Numbered from the stretch's first letter, positions 1-9,602 are shown. The stretch is DNA of 64,000 bases from Caldilineaceae bacterium (GCA_022827195.1 JAJDTL010000030.1:1-64000), one strand, 5' to 3'. A program made the numbers and translations. Notes: generated by a model from the letters alone, not told the origin.

Positions 1-482
1 ACGCCCCCCTGTAGCCAAACCACCGTGCCCGCGCGATTCCAGCTCGCCGTCGACGCGCCATTAGTATCGACGCCACCGTACGTGCGCGGCTCCCGCCGTT
101 CGAATCACGAGTCACGAGTCACGAATCACGGCAGTTCCGGCCCTCCCCTGTGCAGGGGGACTCCCTCCGCAACGCCCCCCTGTAGCCAAACCACCGTGCC
201 CGCGCGATTCCAGCTCGCCGTCGACGCGCCATTAGTATCGACGCCACCGTGAGTGCGCGGCTCCCGCAGTTCGAATCACGAATCACGAGTCACGAATCAC
301 GAATCACGGCCGTCCCGGCCCTCCCCTGTGCGGGGGGACTCCCTCCGCAACGCCCCCCTGTAGCCATACCACCGTGCCCGCGCGATTCCAGCTTGCCGCC
401 GCGCCGCGGACACAGCGCCAGCCTCTGTGCGCGGCTCCCGCAGTTCGACTCACGACTCACGACTCACGAATCACGAATCGCG
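1..482. repeat. Composite tandem repeat array with heptamer tracts
   Basis: Two units and part of a third begin at 1, 172 and 350 (unit lengths 171 and 178). Each starts acgcccccctgtag, continues through a conserved CCACCGTGCC...CCAGCT segment and a GTGCGCGGCTCC box, and ends in a heptamer tract. The tracts are at 103-130 (4 copies of A[AG]TCACG), 274-308 (5 copies) and 448-482 (5 copies). The first two are followed by a near-perfect G/C hairpin at 152-170 and 330-348. The same module order recurs at 60.7-61.0 kb and, inverted, at 62.2-62.3 kb. No convincing gene lies here. The array continues beyond the left edge of the window. Confidence 0.85.
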
Positions 483-489
483 GCCAAGG

Positions 490-518
490 TTGACTTTCGA
501 TTCGCTTGTCTGTACACT
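490..518 (+). promoter_or_regulatory. Sigma70-type promoter for the Ig-like lipoprotein gene
   Basis: A TTGACT box (490-495), a 17-nt spacer and TACACT (513-518) fit a housekeeping promoter well. They lie about 115 nt upstream of the lipoprotein start codon. Transcription would begin near 525. Assignment is by consensus only. Confidence 0.5.
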
Positions 519-634
519 GAATTACGCTGAAGGAACTGCAGTGAAGCCAAGTCCGCAAGCTGTCGCCTTCCTGCCGAGAGGCGTCAGCTTCTTTCTGTCT
601 CTGAAACGGATTCTTCATCGAGGAGAACGAGCGC

Positions 635-1702
635 ATGTCAGGTAGAGGGCGCCGCCGAACTCTCTTACACTGGTTGGCAGCAACTTTCGCGGGAGTCGTG
701 CTGAGCGCCTGCATTATCGTGAATCCCCCCCCTGCGCCCACGCCCACGCCAATACCCACGCCTACCCCTACACGCCAGACAGCGATCGATGTCGTCAGGA
801 TCGTCGAGGGCGGCGACCCCGCCATTGTCGGTCAGACAGTTCGCGCCGTACTTGACCTGGATGAAGAATCTTACAGCGACCGCGGCCGCTGGCAGTGGGA
901 ACGCTCAAACGACGGCCTCACCGGCTGGATCAATGTTCCCGGCGCTCGGCTGACCGACTCCTCTCTGTTTACCCCGGGGTCAAACGATGAGGAAAAGTAC
1001 TTGCGCGCCTCGGTACCATTCCTAGACAGCGACGACGTTGCCAGCATCGGAGTCAGCCCAATCATCGGCCCCGTTGAAACGGCCGCCATAGACACCTCGA
1101 CAGTCGATTTCAGATTCGGCAATGACCCCGTCGTCGTGACCCGCGCGGTTCGTGCCTTCATTACCCTGTCGAGTTCTCAGTACAGCGATGCCGGGCGCTG
1201 GCGATGGGATAGGTCCGACAACGGTCTCAGAGGCTGGGTCGACGTCACCGACTACGATGCCTATGACCCATCGATCTATACGGCCGGTTCCGCCGATAAG
1301 GGCAAGTATCTGCGCGCCTCAATCGTCTATCTGGACAGCGACGATAACCACAGAAGAGGTCTCAGCCAGACTATCGGGCCCGTCATCGCTGTCGATACGG
1401 TAACTGGCGTCGCCGAGTTCCATCAGGGATCAAATCCGCCCAGGGTCGGCACCGAGATTCGCGTTCGCATCTCCCTTCCAGGCGACCAGTTCAGCAATGT
1501 CAGCATCTGGAAGTGGGAGCGCTCCGAGGACGGGCTCAGAAACTGGGAAGACATAACAAACTACGACTCTGGCAATTCATCAAGGCATACGCCTTCAGGC
1601 GACGACGACGGCCACTACCTGCGCGCTTCAGCTCTGTATGACGACAGCGATGACGAGCGCAAAAGGGCCTTGACCCCGACCATCGGACCCATCGTGAGGT
1701 AG
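635..1702 (+). CDS. Lipoprotein with three Ig-like repeats
   Basis: A predicted surface lipoprotein of 355 residues. The N-terminus has basic residues, a hydrophobic stretch and a lipobox (LSAC, Cys26). A Pro/Thr linker (about residues 31-46) follows, then three tandem domains of about 95-100 residues (about 52-150, 152-248, 250-355). Each repeat has the pattern G(R/I)W.WERS..GL..W, then YLRAS...DSDD and a closing IGP(V/I). Such repeats occur as Ig/cadherin-like extracellular modules in Chloroflexota and other bacteria; a binding or adhesion role is inferred. The start is supported by a GAGGAG ribosome site at about 619. The gene at 2377-3255 carries one copy of the same domain, so the two are probably functionally related. 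The ligand is unknown. Confidence 0.8.
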   Translation: MSGRGRRRTLLHWLAATFAGVVLSACIIVNPPPAPTPTPIPTPTPTRQTAIDVVRIVEGGDPAIVGQTVRAVLDLDEESYSDRGRWQWERSNDGLTGWINVPGARLTDSSLFTPGSNDEEKYLRASVPFLDSDDVASIGVSPIIGPVETAAIDTSTVDFRFGNDPVVVTRAVRAFITLSSSQYSDAGRWRWDRSDNGLRGWVDVTDYDAYDPSIYTAGSADKGKYLRASIVYLDSDDNHRRGLSQTIGPVIAVDTVTGVAEFHQGSNPPRVGTEIRVRISLPGDQFSNVSIWKWERSEDGLRNWEDITNYDSGNSSRHTPSGDDDGHYLRASALYDDSDDERKRALTPTIGPIVR

Positions 1703-2376
1703 GATCTCAGACACCGCCTGTTGACGAGTAGCCGACCTCTGTCCGGAACACGCCAAACCTCCCAGCTCTGACGACGCACAACCGGTCCCTATAGCTACAT
1801 CGCAGCCTGCTCTCTCCTCCTGGCTGCGAAGCTGCCTTCCTCTTCACGACCACGCCAAGATCTCTCGAAGTCCCGGCGCCTCCTGTGCCAAAGAACACGC
1901 CCAAACAGTTTCCTCTTCGCCTGGACCTCCCCAACATAGCCCTGCCTTTTCAATTCAAGACGTTGCACGCAGCGCTCGCTCCACCCGCCGCGCTACACCA
2001 GTCCCCCGCTCCACGCTCCAGCCTCAAAAGACTTGGAGTGCAACGACTCCTCTACGGTGGGGCAATTCATTGATGACGTTGACAGAACGTAGGCATCCAG
2101 TCGATATGGCAATATAGGCCGATCTTGCGCCGATCTCGGCAGGATTTTTCGCCCTCTACCAGAGTAATTTCCACAAATTCTGCTCTCTTCTCGCTTGCCT
2201 CAATTTGGAAAAGCCCGATTGGCGAATGGATTTACATTCCAATATGCAGCGACTATACTGAGAACTCGCTGGACGGAAACCTTTAGGAAGATTCGTGTCG
2301 AGGATCGAGGTTTTGGGATCCGCTCCAAGCCCGCAAATCGGAAAAGTAGAACCAATTGAGCTAGGAGGGTGATAGA
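1703..2376. other. Intergenic region without a convincing gene
   Basis: The short open frames on both strands here lack domain-like composition and good ribosome sites. The only feature I can support is the promoter at 2231-2259 serving the downstream gene. Confidence 0.6.
2231..2259 (+). promoter_or_regulatory. Sigma70-type promoter for the FnIII/Ig-like membrane protein
   Basis: TTTACA (2231-2236), a 17-nt spacer and TATACT (2254-2259) match the consensus closely. They lie 118 nt upstream of the 2377 start codon, nearly the same distance as in the promoter of the related gene at 635. Confidence 0.55.
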
Positions 2377-3255
2377 ATGGCGAACCTGCCGGTCAGAGGA
2401 GTAAATCGCGTACAAATGGTCCTAGGCATAGTCTTGCACATGTTCTTCCGCATCTGCGTAATCATGCTGCGCCTGTTCGTCAACAAAGTCACCCTTGCAA
2501 TCGTCGGCGCGTTGATCATAGCCGGCGCGATCTTTGCCGCGCTCAGGGTGGCGCCGCCTTCCAAGTCGATCGCCGGCGAGGTGGAGCAGCACTCGCTGGA
2601 GGAGCTGACCGTCCAGTTCTCGACCGCCCCCCTGCCTTTGTCGCTGCCGCTGCTGCACGTCTCTTCCTACGACATCCAGTGGCGGTCGATCGGCACCGGG
2701 GAGTCATGGACGACCGAGGGCGAGGTTTCGATTCTGGGCGTGACCGAAGGAACAGAAGCCGTGTCCTACACGGTCAAGGGTTTGGATCCAGACAGAGTCT
2801 ACCGATTCCGACTCCGCGGGAGAAATCTCCTCGGCGCCGGCCCCTGGTCGGACTGGTTCCCGTCCAACGGGCTTGTACCCGGTCCTGGTCCAACGCCCAC
2901 GCCTGAGCCGTCGCCGACCCCCACGCCCACGCCAACGCCGCAGACGCAGCCCAACGTCGCTCGGTTCATCGCCGGACTGCCCCCCACGGTCGGGCAGTCC
3001 ATCACCGTCGAACTTTCGCTGGCCATCGACACCTACAGCAACCTGGGAGACTGGCAGTGGGAGAGCTCCGCCGACGCACTCAGCGACTGGACCGACGTCG
3101 ACAACATTTCGGTTGAAGACACCTCCAACTACACGCCGGTCGAAGACGACGTGGGCTTGTTCCTGCGCGCCTATGCAACCTATATTGACAGCGAAGGCGT
3201 GCTGATGAGGGGCCTCAGCTCTACCATCGGCCCCGTACAAGCTGCTCCGGAGTAA
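2377..3255 (+). CDS. Membrane-anchored protein with FnIII-like and Ig-like domains
   Basis: A 292-residue protein with a strong ribosome site (AGGAGGGTGAT) just before its ATG. Residues of about 12-50 are very hydrophobic and form one or two membrane segments, so the rest is probably extracytoplasmic. Residues of about 70-165 resemble a fibronectin type III domain (pattern Y.IQWR...YTV.GL.P...Y.FR.R..N..G.GPWS). A Pro/Thr linker rich in PTPTP follows, then one Ig-like WQWE/YLRAYATYIDSEG domain matching the three repeats of the lipoprotein at 635. A surface binding role is inferred from the architecture. A stem-loop terminator follows the stop codon. Confidence 0.78.
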   Translation: MANLPVRGVNRVQMVLGIVLHMFFRICVIMLRLFVNKVTLAIVGALIIAGAIFAALRVAPPSKSIAGEVEQHSLEELTVQFSTAPLPLSLPLLHVSSYDIQWRSIGTGESWTTEGEVSILGVTEGTEAVSYTVKGLDPDRVYRFRLRGRNLLGAGPWSDWFPSNGLVPGPGPTPTPEPSPTPTPTPTPQTQPNVARFIAGLPPTVGQSITVELSLAIDTYSNLGDWQWESSADALSDWTDVDNISVEDTSNYTPVEDDVGLFLRAYATYIDSEGVLMRGLSSTIGPVQAAPE

Positions 3256-3296
3256 GCCCGTCTAACCGTCGCACACTTGAAGATGATCGAAATATC

Positions 3297-3346
3297 GGAC
3301 GGCGCAAAAACACCCTCGAGGTGGACAATGCGCCGTCCTCGCTTTT
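3297..3346 (+). terminator. Stem-loop terminator after the FnIII/Ig gene
   Basis: GGACGGCGC (3297-3305) pairs perfectly with GCGCCGTCC (3330-3338), enclosing a smaller CACC/GGTG hairpin. A short CTTTT run follows at 3342-3346. The position 40 nt after the stop codon suits a terminator; the weak T tract limits confidence. Confidence 0.5.
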
Positions 3347-3353
3347 GCGCCTG

Positions 3354-3382
3354 TTGCCACTGGCGGCTCGATGGTTTAAGAT
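3354..3382 (+). promoter_or_regulatory. Candidate promoter for the PhyH gene at 3464
   Basis: TTGCCA (3354-3359), a 17-nt spacer and TAAGAT (3377-3382) lie between the upstream terminator and the dioxygenase start codon. Consensus match only. Confidence 0.4.
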
Positions 3383-3463
3383 TCGGTCGGCTGCCCCTAA
3401 AGGAGACGGGAAAGCAGGCCCTGCAATCCGACCATCATCAGCAAAAAACCTACAGGACGAACG

Positions 3464-4258
3464 ATGACCGATCTCAATCTGCTTCAATACCTCTTTGATG
3501 TGCAGGGCTATCTTGTGGTGGAGAATGCCCTGAGCCGAGCAGAGGTCGCCCAGCTCAATCGACTGCTCGACGGGCAGCAGCTTCCCGAGCCCGGTCATAC
3601 CCAACGCTTTGGCAGCGCGCCTGACGGTTCCGGCTTTCTTGCATGGGGTCAGCCATTCGTCAACCTGTTGGACCATCCCCGCATCATGCCCATCCTGCGC
3701 TTCCGGCTGGGCGACTGCTTCCGCCTCGACCGCATTTATGGCATGTGCATGAGTCAAGGCATGGGACGGGGACGGCTGCACGCCGACTACGGCGCCACCG
3801 CCAACAATGCGCGCACGCAGCAGGGCGAGTACGTGCCCTTCCGCGACGATCAGATTTACAATGGATTTGTCGTTGTGACCTGGTGTCTGAGCGATTCAGG
3901 TCCTGGGATGGGGGGCTTCTGTTGCATTCCCGGTAGCCACAAGAGCAACTACAAGCTGCCGCAACAGATCGATGAAGCGCCCGACGAGGCGGCCTGCGTA
4001 ATCATCCCCGAGGCGCCCGCCGGCTCGGCAATCCTGTTCACCGAGGCACTCACGCACGGTACGGCTGCCTGGCAAGCCGTCCACCAGCGGCGTTCGCTAC
4101 TCTACAAATACTGTGTGTCGCACATGGCTTGGACTTCGCGCCGCGTCCAACCGCCCGCCGACTCCGCTCTCACGCCGCGCCAACAGATCCTATTCCGCGA
4201 CCCCGCCGACCCGCACACACACTTCCCTTCTCTCTTCGAGGAATCGCTGGCAGCCTGA
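3464..4258 (+). CDS. Phytanoyl-CoA dioxygenase (PhyH) family protein
   Basis: A predicted Fe(II)/2-oxoglutarate-dependent oxygenase of 264 residues, the usual size for bacterial PhyH proteins. The iron ligands are visible as H106-A-D108 (motif RLHADYG) and the distal His198 (TEALTHGT). The core motif GGFCCIPGSHK (about 150-160) is typical of the family. Such enzymes hydroxylate varied small organic substrates, and the actual substrate is unknown. It reads away from a second PhyH gene (4322-5170), which lies on the other strand only 63 nt beyond its stop codon. The start is supported by AGGACG about 5-10 nt upstream. Confidence 0.85.
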   Translation: MTDLNLLQYLFDVQGYLVVENALSRAEVAQLNRLLDGQQLPEPGHTQRFGSAPDGSGFLAWGQPFVNLLDHPRIMPILRFRLGDCFRLDRIYGMCMSQGMGRGRLHADYGATANNARTQQGEYVPFRDDQIYNGFVVVTWCLSDSGPGMGGFCCIPGSHKSNYKLPQQIDEAPDEAACVIIPEAPAGSAILFTEALTHGTAAWQAVHQRRSLLYKYCVSHMAWTSRRVQPPADSALTPRQQILFRDPADPHTHFPSLFEESLAA

Positions 4259-4321
4259 GAGGGCCTGCACTGCGACGGATCCCCAAGAGCAGCCTGAACG
4301 GCGGCCGCGTGCGATCCCGGC

Positions 4322-5170
4322 CTATCCCTCCTTCAACGCCTCCAGTTTGGACGGAGGGATCGTGTCGCCTTCTGGCCGCTCGATATGCTGCCAGTAGTTG
4401 TCCGGGTCCACACCGCGGGCGATGATCGCATCCTGCTTCTCAGGCTCAGACCCCCGCACATCTGGCGGAAAATAACGCAGAGTCAGGCCACAGCGCCGCC
4501 GGCGGGAAGGGTTCGGCTGCGAACCGTGCAACAGCATATCCGTGTGTAAGGAGATCTGCCCCGCCTTCAACTCGACCGAAACCGGTTGGCCGTACCGTTC
4601 CGGATTGTGGACATGCTGCTCCAACACACCTTCCTCCTCGTCGGTAACCCACTCAAACGGGATCCGCCCCAGCAGATGCGTGCCGGGAAAGAGCTTCATC
4701 GCCCCGTTCTCCACGTCTACGTCATCGATGGCGAGCCAGACCGTGACGACCTTGCTCGGCGTCAATGCCCAAAACGAGGCATCCTGGTGCCAGTAGACCG
4801 ACTTGGTATCGCCCGGCATCTTGGAGAAGTAGTGCGTCATTGTGCAGATGATATTCGGACCCAGTATGTCCTCAACATAGTCTAGAATCCGGTCCTCCAT
4901 GACCAGATCGTAGATGCCGCCGCAATGTGTATGCCAGCCGCTCATGGCGTAACTGTCCAAACCCGCATCCAGGGTCATCTTCAGCAGCCCGTCAAAATAG
5001 CGCCGGTTCGCATCCGCCTCGTCCGCCGAATACAGGTCGAATGGAAACACGTAGCCCTTTTCGTTGAACTGCGCGATATGACCTGGAGTTAGCTTCTTGG
5101 GACGTTTCGTCTCGGAAGGGAAAAACCTGAGATCCCGTTCCATGCCTGGAAGTGCATCGATCACTGCCAT
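4322..5170 (-). CDS. Phytanoyl-CoA dioxygenase (PhyH) family protein
   Basis: A second predicted Fe(II)/2-oxoglutarate oxygenase of 282 residues. The start at 5170 is chosen because an AAAGGAGAG ribosome site sits directly upstream; the frame stays open to 5266 but without a comparable site. The iron site is H128-Q-D130 (YWHQDASFW) with distal His215 (DMLLHGSQPN). The IDDVDVENGAMKLFPGTH core is classic for the family. It is probably co-transcribed with the upstream Gfo/Idh/MocA oxidoreductase at 5311-6327, an oxygenase-dehydrogenase pairing that recurs twice more in this window. The substrate is unknown. Confidence 0.87.
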   Translation of the reverse strand: MAVIDALPGMERDLRFFPSETKRPKKLTPGHIAQFNEKGYVFPFDLYSADEADANRRYFDGLLKMTLDAGLDSYAMSGWHTHCGGIYDLVMEDRILDYVEDILGPNIICTMTHYFSKMPGDTKSVYWHQDASFWALTPSKVVTVWLAIDDVDVENGAMKLFPGTHLLGRIPFEWVTDEEEGVLEQHVHNPERYGQPVSVELKAGQISLHTDMLLHGSQPNPSRRRRCGLTLRYFPPDVRGSEPEKQDAIIARGVDPDNYWQHIERPEGDTIPPSKLEALKEG

Positions 5171-5310
5171 GTAGTGCTCTCCTTTCCGATTTCGAGGAAA
5201 TCTGCCTGGGCTACTGCTACCCCCTGGAATTGAAACAGGCTGGCTCCGCCATCCCGCGCCTCGCAAGAATCCTAACTTTGAGGCGAGTACCTGTCAACCG
5301 TCTTCGTGAC

Positions 5311-6327
5311 CTATAGAAGGACAACCTCGCCGGTCCTCATCGACTCTGCAACCGCATCCAGCACACGCATCTGCGCAATGCTGTTTGCCGGCGAGATTCG
5401 ATGGGGCTGCCCGCTGTCCAGGCAACTGCAGAGGTGCTCCAGCTGGTGCGTAAACTGGTAAGTGGGTGGGAAATTGATCTCCTCAATGCCGTCGGCGCTG
5501 TGATGCTCCAGCGTCACCGGCAGGCTCTCGTTGTTCCAGGCCTTGTCAGCGCGCAGCAGCCCATCATACCCGCTGATCTCCACATATTGCGAAGCCCACG
5601 AATCGAACCCCACCGAAATTTGCGCGCTGCGACCGCCGGGGAAGATGAGCGAAATATAGGCCGCGTCCTCGACTTCGCCGCCCGGGACCTTGGCGGCAAA
5701 GACCCGTTCGGGTTCCTCGTCAAAAATGAACCGTGCGTGGTGGATGTTGTAGCAAGCCAGGTCGTAAATCGCGCCGCCTCCTTTGCTGCGGTTGAAACGC
5801 CAGTTGCTCTCAGGATCTAGCCGCCTCTCCGCCGGCACGTTGGTGCAGAAGGTGCTGCGGATATTCTGCAGTGGGCCTATGCCCCCCTGCTTGATGATCT
5901 CCTGCGCCATCAGATGCATCGGATGATGGCGAAACTTGAATGCTTCGGCTATCAGCACGCCGTTCGCCTCTGCAGCCGCCGCGAGCGCCTCCGCCTCCGG
6001 CGCGCTCTGTGTTAACGGCTTCTCACACAGAATCGCACGCACGCGGCGCGACTCCGCCAGCTGAATTCCGACCTGAGCGTGATACGCGCCCCAAACACAG
6101 ATCACGGCGATGTCGTACTTGTCGGCAGCCAGCATCTCCTCGATCGAAGAATACACATTGGGCACCTGGAACTGCTGCCTGAATCGTTCAAGGGCCTCCG
6201 GCGAAAGATCGCAGACCGCCACTAGCTCGGCCTTGTCTGTATTCGCACATGCCCTGGCATGACCCCGAGATATGCCGCCCGTCCCCACCAGCGCAACCCG
6301 ATATCTCTCTTGCGATTCAGATTCCAT
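5311..6327 (-). CDS. Gfo/Idh/MocA family oxidoreductase
   Basis: A predicted NAD(P)-dependent sugar or polyol dehydrogenase of 338 residues. The Rossmann motif VALVGTGGISRGHA lies near the N-terminus, the EKP catalytic-lysine motif (ILCEKPLT) near residue 100, and a C-terminal alpha/beta substrate domain follows. The start at 6327 (MESESQ) has an AAAGGAAGG site upstream, preferred over the open frame reaching 6363. The gene precedes a PhyH dioxygenase on the same strand and diverges from the M81 peptidase at 6531. The 203-nt divergent gap probably holds both promoters. The substrate is not predictable. Confidence 0.87.
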   Translation of the reverse strand: MESESQERYRVALVGTGGISRGHARACANTDKAELVAVCDLSPEALERFRQQFQVPNVYSSIEEMLAADKYDIAVICVWGAYHAQVGIQLAESRRVRAILCEKPLTQSAPEAEALAAAAEANGVLIAEAFKFRHHPMHLMAQEIIKQGGIGPLQNIRSTFCTNVPAERRLDPESNWRFNRSKGGGAIYDLACYNIHHARFIFDEEPERVFAAKVPGGEVEDAAYISLIFPGGRSAQISVGFDSWASQYVEISGYDGLLRADKAWNNESLPVTLEHHSADGIEEINFPPTYQFTHQLEHLCSCLDSGQPHRISPANSIAQMRVLDAVAESMRTGEVVLL

Positions 6328-6530
6328 GCTCTGCCTTCCTTTCAGAACGGCTATGAAAACCAACGCGCCGGGCTCTTCGCGGCCATCCCTCTGCTCAGGT
6401 TGTATAGTACCCTGCGCCCGCCAAATATGCTAACATTGCCGTCGAACTGTGACCCGCTCGATGTGCAGGCACAGCACTGTTTCAGGCCAATCGCGTGAAC
6501 CCAACATTCGATTAAGGAAAGGTTGATTCC

Positions 6531-7982
6531 ATGAAGGTTTTTGCTGGCGGAGTCGCAACCGAAACCAACACATTCTCACCAATGCCGACCGGCATGAGAG
6601 ACTATCTGGTTGTTCGTCCAGGCGATGAGGTCGAGCAAGGCACGATGACAGCCTTCGACCAATTCGAGTCCTGCACAATTGCTCGCGGCTGGGACTATGT
6701 CTTCGGCCTTTACGCTTGGGCACAGCCCGCAGGCGTAACAACCCGCGTCACCTACGAAAGCCTTCGAGATGAACTCCTCGAACGTCTGCAGGAGGCACTG
6801 CCCGTAGACATCGTCCTGCTTGGCCTGCACGGCGCCATGGTGGCCGACGGCTATGACGACTGCGAGACCGACATCATCGAGCGCGTCCGGCAGATCGTCG
6901 GCCCGGAGGTCAAGATCGGTGTCGAGCTCGACCTTCACTGCGACGTGACCCAGTCGATGATCGACACGGCCGATGCCATTGTGCTCTACAAAGAATATCC
7001 GCACACCGATGTCGCAAATCGCGCCGCCGATCTCTTCAAGATCGTCGCCGACGCCGCCGAAGGGAAGACCAAGCCGACGATGGCCCTCTTTGACTGCCGC
7101 ATGATCGGTCTCTATCTCACGCCAAACCAGCCGCTTCGCGGCCTGGTCGATGAACTGCTGATAATGGAAGGCAACGACGGGCTCCTTTCGGTTTCCCTTG
7201 TCCACTGCTTCCCCTGGGGCGACGTGCCCACCTGCGGCGCGCAGTCGCTGGCCATCACCGACGGCGACCCGGTGCAGGCCGCGCGCGTCGCCGAAGAAGT
7301 CGGCCGCAGATTCTTCGCTATGCGCCATGAGCTTGACCAGGTGCCCTGGTCAATCGACGAAGCCCTCGACCAGGCGCTGACCGCAACCAGCGGGCCGGTT
7401 GTGATCGCCGACCGCGCCGACAACGCCGGCGGCGGCGCCCCCAGCGACTCGACCTTCATGCTCAGGGCGATGCTGGGGCGCGGTATCGAGAACGCCGGCG
7501 TCGCGATGATCTGGGACCCGATCGCAGTTCAGACCGCCATCTCGGGCGGCGTCGGCGCCGATCTGGACATTCGCCTCGGCGGCAAGATGGGCAAGATGTC
7601 CGGCGATCCACTGGACCTGCGCGTGAAAGTCGCCGGCGTCGTTGAAGACATGTTCCAGGAATGGCCGCAGCAGGGCGATCCCATGCGCATTCCCTGCGGC
7701 GATTCCGTCTGCCTGCACTGCAACGGCGTCGACATCGTCGTCAGCAGCCGGCGCGTACAACCCTTCAGCCCGGACGTCTACACAAACTTCGGCATCGACG
7801 TCGCCAGCAAGAGAATTCTCGTCGTCAAATCTTCGCAGCACTTCTTCGCGGGCTATGCGCCGATCGCATCTGAGATCATCTACATGGCCGCGCCCGGTGC
7901 AGTCGCCCCCCGTTACACCGAGATTCCGTTCCAGCGCGTTGATCTTCACAAATACCCATGGGTCGACGACCCTTTCGCCTGA
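6531..7982 (+). CDS. M81 family metallopeptidase (MlrC-like)
   Basis: A 483-residue protein, full length for the family of MlrC, the last enzyme of microcystin breakdown. Family motifs seen include GGVATETNTFSP at the N-terminus, LLGLHGAMVADGYDDCE, a metal-binding GVELDLHCDVT and YKEYPHTDVANRA. The C-terminal half holds DRADNAGGGAPSDSTF and a late SSQHFFAGYAPIA segment. In environmental bacteria these proteins are widespread and probably cleave small peptides or amide compounds rather than microcystin. The start has AAGGAAAGG upstream. It stands alone, divergent from the Gfo gene. Confidence 0.88.
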   Translation: MKVFAGGVATETNTFSPMPTGMRDYLVVRPGDEVEQGTMTAFDQFESCTIARGWDYVFGLYAWAQPAGVTTRVTYESLRDELLERLQEALPVDIVLLGLHGAMVADGYDDCETDIIERVRQIVGPEVKIGVELDLHCDVTQSMIDTADAIVLYKEYPHTDVANRAADLFKIVADAAEGKTKPTMALFDCRMIGLYLTPNQPLRGLVDELLIMEGNDGLLSVSLVHCFPWGDVPTCGAQSLAITDGDPVQAARVAEEVGRRFFAMRHELDQVPWSIDEALDQALTATSGPVVIADRADNAGGGAPSDSTFMLRAMLGRGIENAGVAMIWDPIAVQTAISGGVGADLDIRLGGKMGKMSGDPLDLRVKVAGVVEDMFQEWPQQGDPMRIPCGDSVCLHCNGVDIVVSSRRVQPFSPDVYTNFGIDVASKRILVVKSSQHFFAGYAPIASEIIYMAAPGAVAPRYTEIPFQRVDLHKYPWVDDPFA

Positions 7983-8530
7983 CCTGAACTGCCCGTCCAA
8001 TGAGACCCGGAAGTTCCGCCCAGCGGCCGCGCAGTCGTAGTGCCCATGAGTCCAGGCCGCCCCTTGTCTGAGAATTCGCAGTCCGTCGGAGGATACATAG
8101 TAGAAGCCAACACGAACAGCCGATTTCGACCCAAGAAGCGAAATTGCCTGCGAAAGCCAGCCGCACGAGCTATCGTAGAACCATGACCGGCGTGACCAGC
8201 GCCGGCACCGGCATGATATACAGCATGACCTGCATCACGTCACCCAAACCCTGGCAACAACAGTCAGGCCTATCCGCAGCACGAAAGGCCAAAACGACCG
8301 ATCCAATGACGAAAAGTGATGAAGACAGCCAAATACCCGAGCAAATGGTTCTCAAATGTGCTACGCTGGTATCGGCAGCAAAAGCCGGCCAAGGCAACGA
8401 GAGACGAGACTCTGTAAGTCAGGAATGAAAAACGCAAAAACACTTTCAAGAGCGATTCGCTCTCCGCATATCCGCTGGCAGGAGACCGCCGAGCCTGCCG
8501 TCTCCTATCGTCGTAAAAATGGATGTGACC

Positions 8531-8564
8531 CGACTTGACCGGACTTCATCGGACCTGACCGGAC
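8531..8564. repeat. Period-10 array, consensus GACTTGACCG
   Basis: Three successive decamers plus four bases (CGACTTGACC, GGACTTCATC, GGACCTGACC, GGAC). The reverse complement of the same decamer forms the array at 55871-55913. Confidence 0.75.
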
Positions 8565-8997
8565 GCAACGCGGCCCTTCGTGTGAATTCGTGTCCTTCGT
8601 GGATCGCAACGCTATAACGAGCGCCGTCTGTCAGGACACTAGGCTACTCTGCCACGCCAATGCGAACAAGGGACTTAACCCTACAACCGCCATTCGCGCC
8701 CGCGGCCCTGCCGCAACGCGGCCCTTCGTGTGAATTCGTGTCCTTCGTGGATCGCAACGCTATAACGAGCGCCGTCTGTCAGGACACTTGGCTACTCTGC
8801 CATGCCAATGCGAACAAGGGACTTAACCCTACAACCGCCATTCGCGCCCGCGGCCCTTCGTGTGAATTCGTGTCATTCGTGGATCGCAAAGCTATAGCAA
8901 GCGCCGTCTGTCAGGACACTTGGCTACTCTGCCACGCCAATGCGAACAAGGGACTTAACCCTACAACCGCCATTCGCGCCCGCGGCCCTGCCGCAAC
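8565..8997. repeat. Three-copy tandem repeat of about 148 bp
   Basis: The common block starting CGGCCCTTCGTGTGAATTCG occurs at 8571, 8719 and 8851 (spacings 148 and 132). It carries near-identical text through 'CTATAACGAGCGCCGTCTGT' (one base changed in copy 3) to 'CCATTCGCGCCCGCGGCCC'. Copy 2 is 16 bp shorter at its end, consistent with slippage between the GCGGCCC boxes. Few substitutions separate the copies, so the expansion looks recent. Confidence 0.9.
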
Positions 8998-9143
8998 TGG
9001 ACATCTTGCGATCCATGAACACCGTCTGCCCATCCTGCCAATGTCCCCCAACCATGCCGACCGCACCGCCGCGCTCCCTGCCCAGCCTTGCCGCTCCCTT
9101 TATCCGTCCACTGTCCGCATTTCACAAAGAACCGCTTTTTGCG

Positions 9144-9210
9144 TACGTCTCAGATCGTCTCAGATCGTCTCAAATCGTCTCAGATCGTCTCAGATCGTCT
9201 GAGATCGTCC
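9144..9210. repeat. Period-10 array, consensus CAGATCGTCT
   Basis: At least six decamers in exact register (9151, 9161, 9171, 9181, 9191, 9201), with one A and a few terminal changes. A three-copy inverted version with similar flanks (GCG..TACGTCTC) lies at 56061-56090. Confidence 0.85.
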
Positions 9211-9602
9211 GAGCGCACCGCCGCCCACAGCCCGCAATTCCCGCAGAATTGCCGAAATGTTCGCCCGATTCTGCCTGCCAAACCGGCAAAAAGCGCGTCA
9301 CTTCGCGCCAAAACGCCTGTGAGAAAAAAGCCTCTCCTCGACATTTGGGAGTCGTTGACACTCCCAAATAGTGGTCAACAAATCTTGGCATCTACAGCGT
9401 CTCTTCGTTCTGTGCTAACTTCAGTTCGACTGTTTCTTTGCGCGCAGACCTCCGCGCGACCCGTAGCCGTCACCTGTGTCCATCACAAGAATCAGATGAA
9501 CTGTATTTCAGGTAAATGTCAACGAGCACTAGAAACTCAAAACTCAAGACTCAAAACCAACAAGACACCCCCTCCCGAAAGAAAAAAATACCGCGACTTT
9601 TA

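Noticed and set aside
95-310. GTTCGAATC strings resembling a tRNA T-loop
   Set aside because: They belong to the heptamer-bearing repeat; no acceptor, D-arm or anticodon stem can be drawn around them.
1-482. Repeat array considered as a CRISPR
   Set aside because: Unit lengths are 171-178 bp with internal tandem heptamers. There are no short identical repeats with unique spacers and no cas genes.
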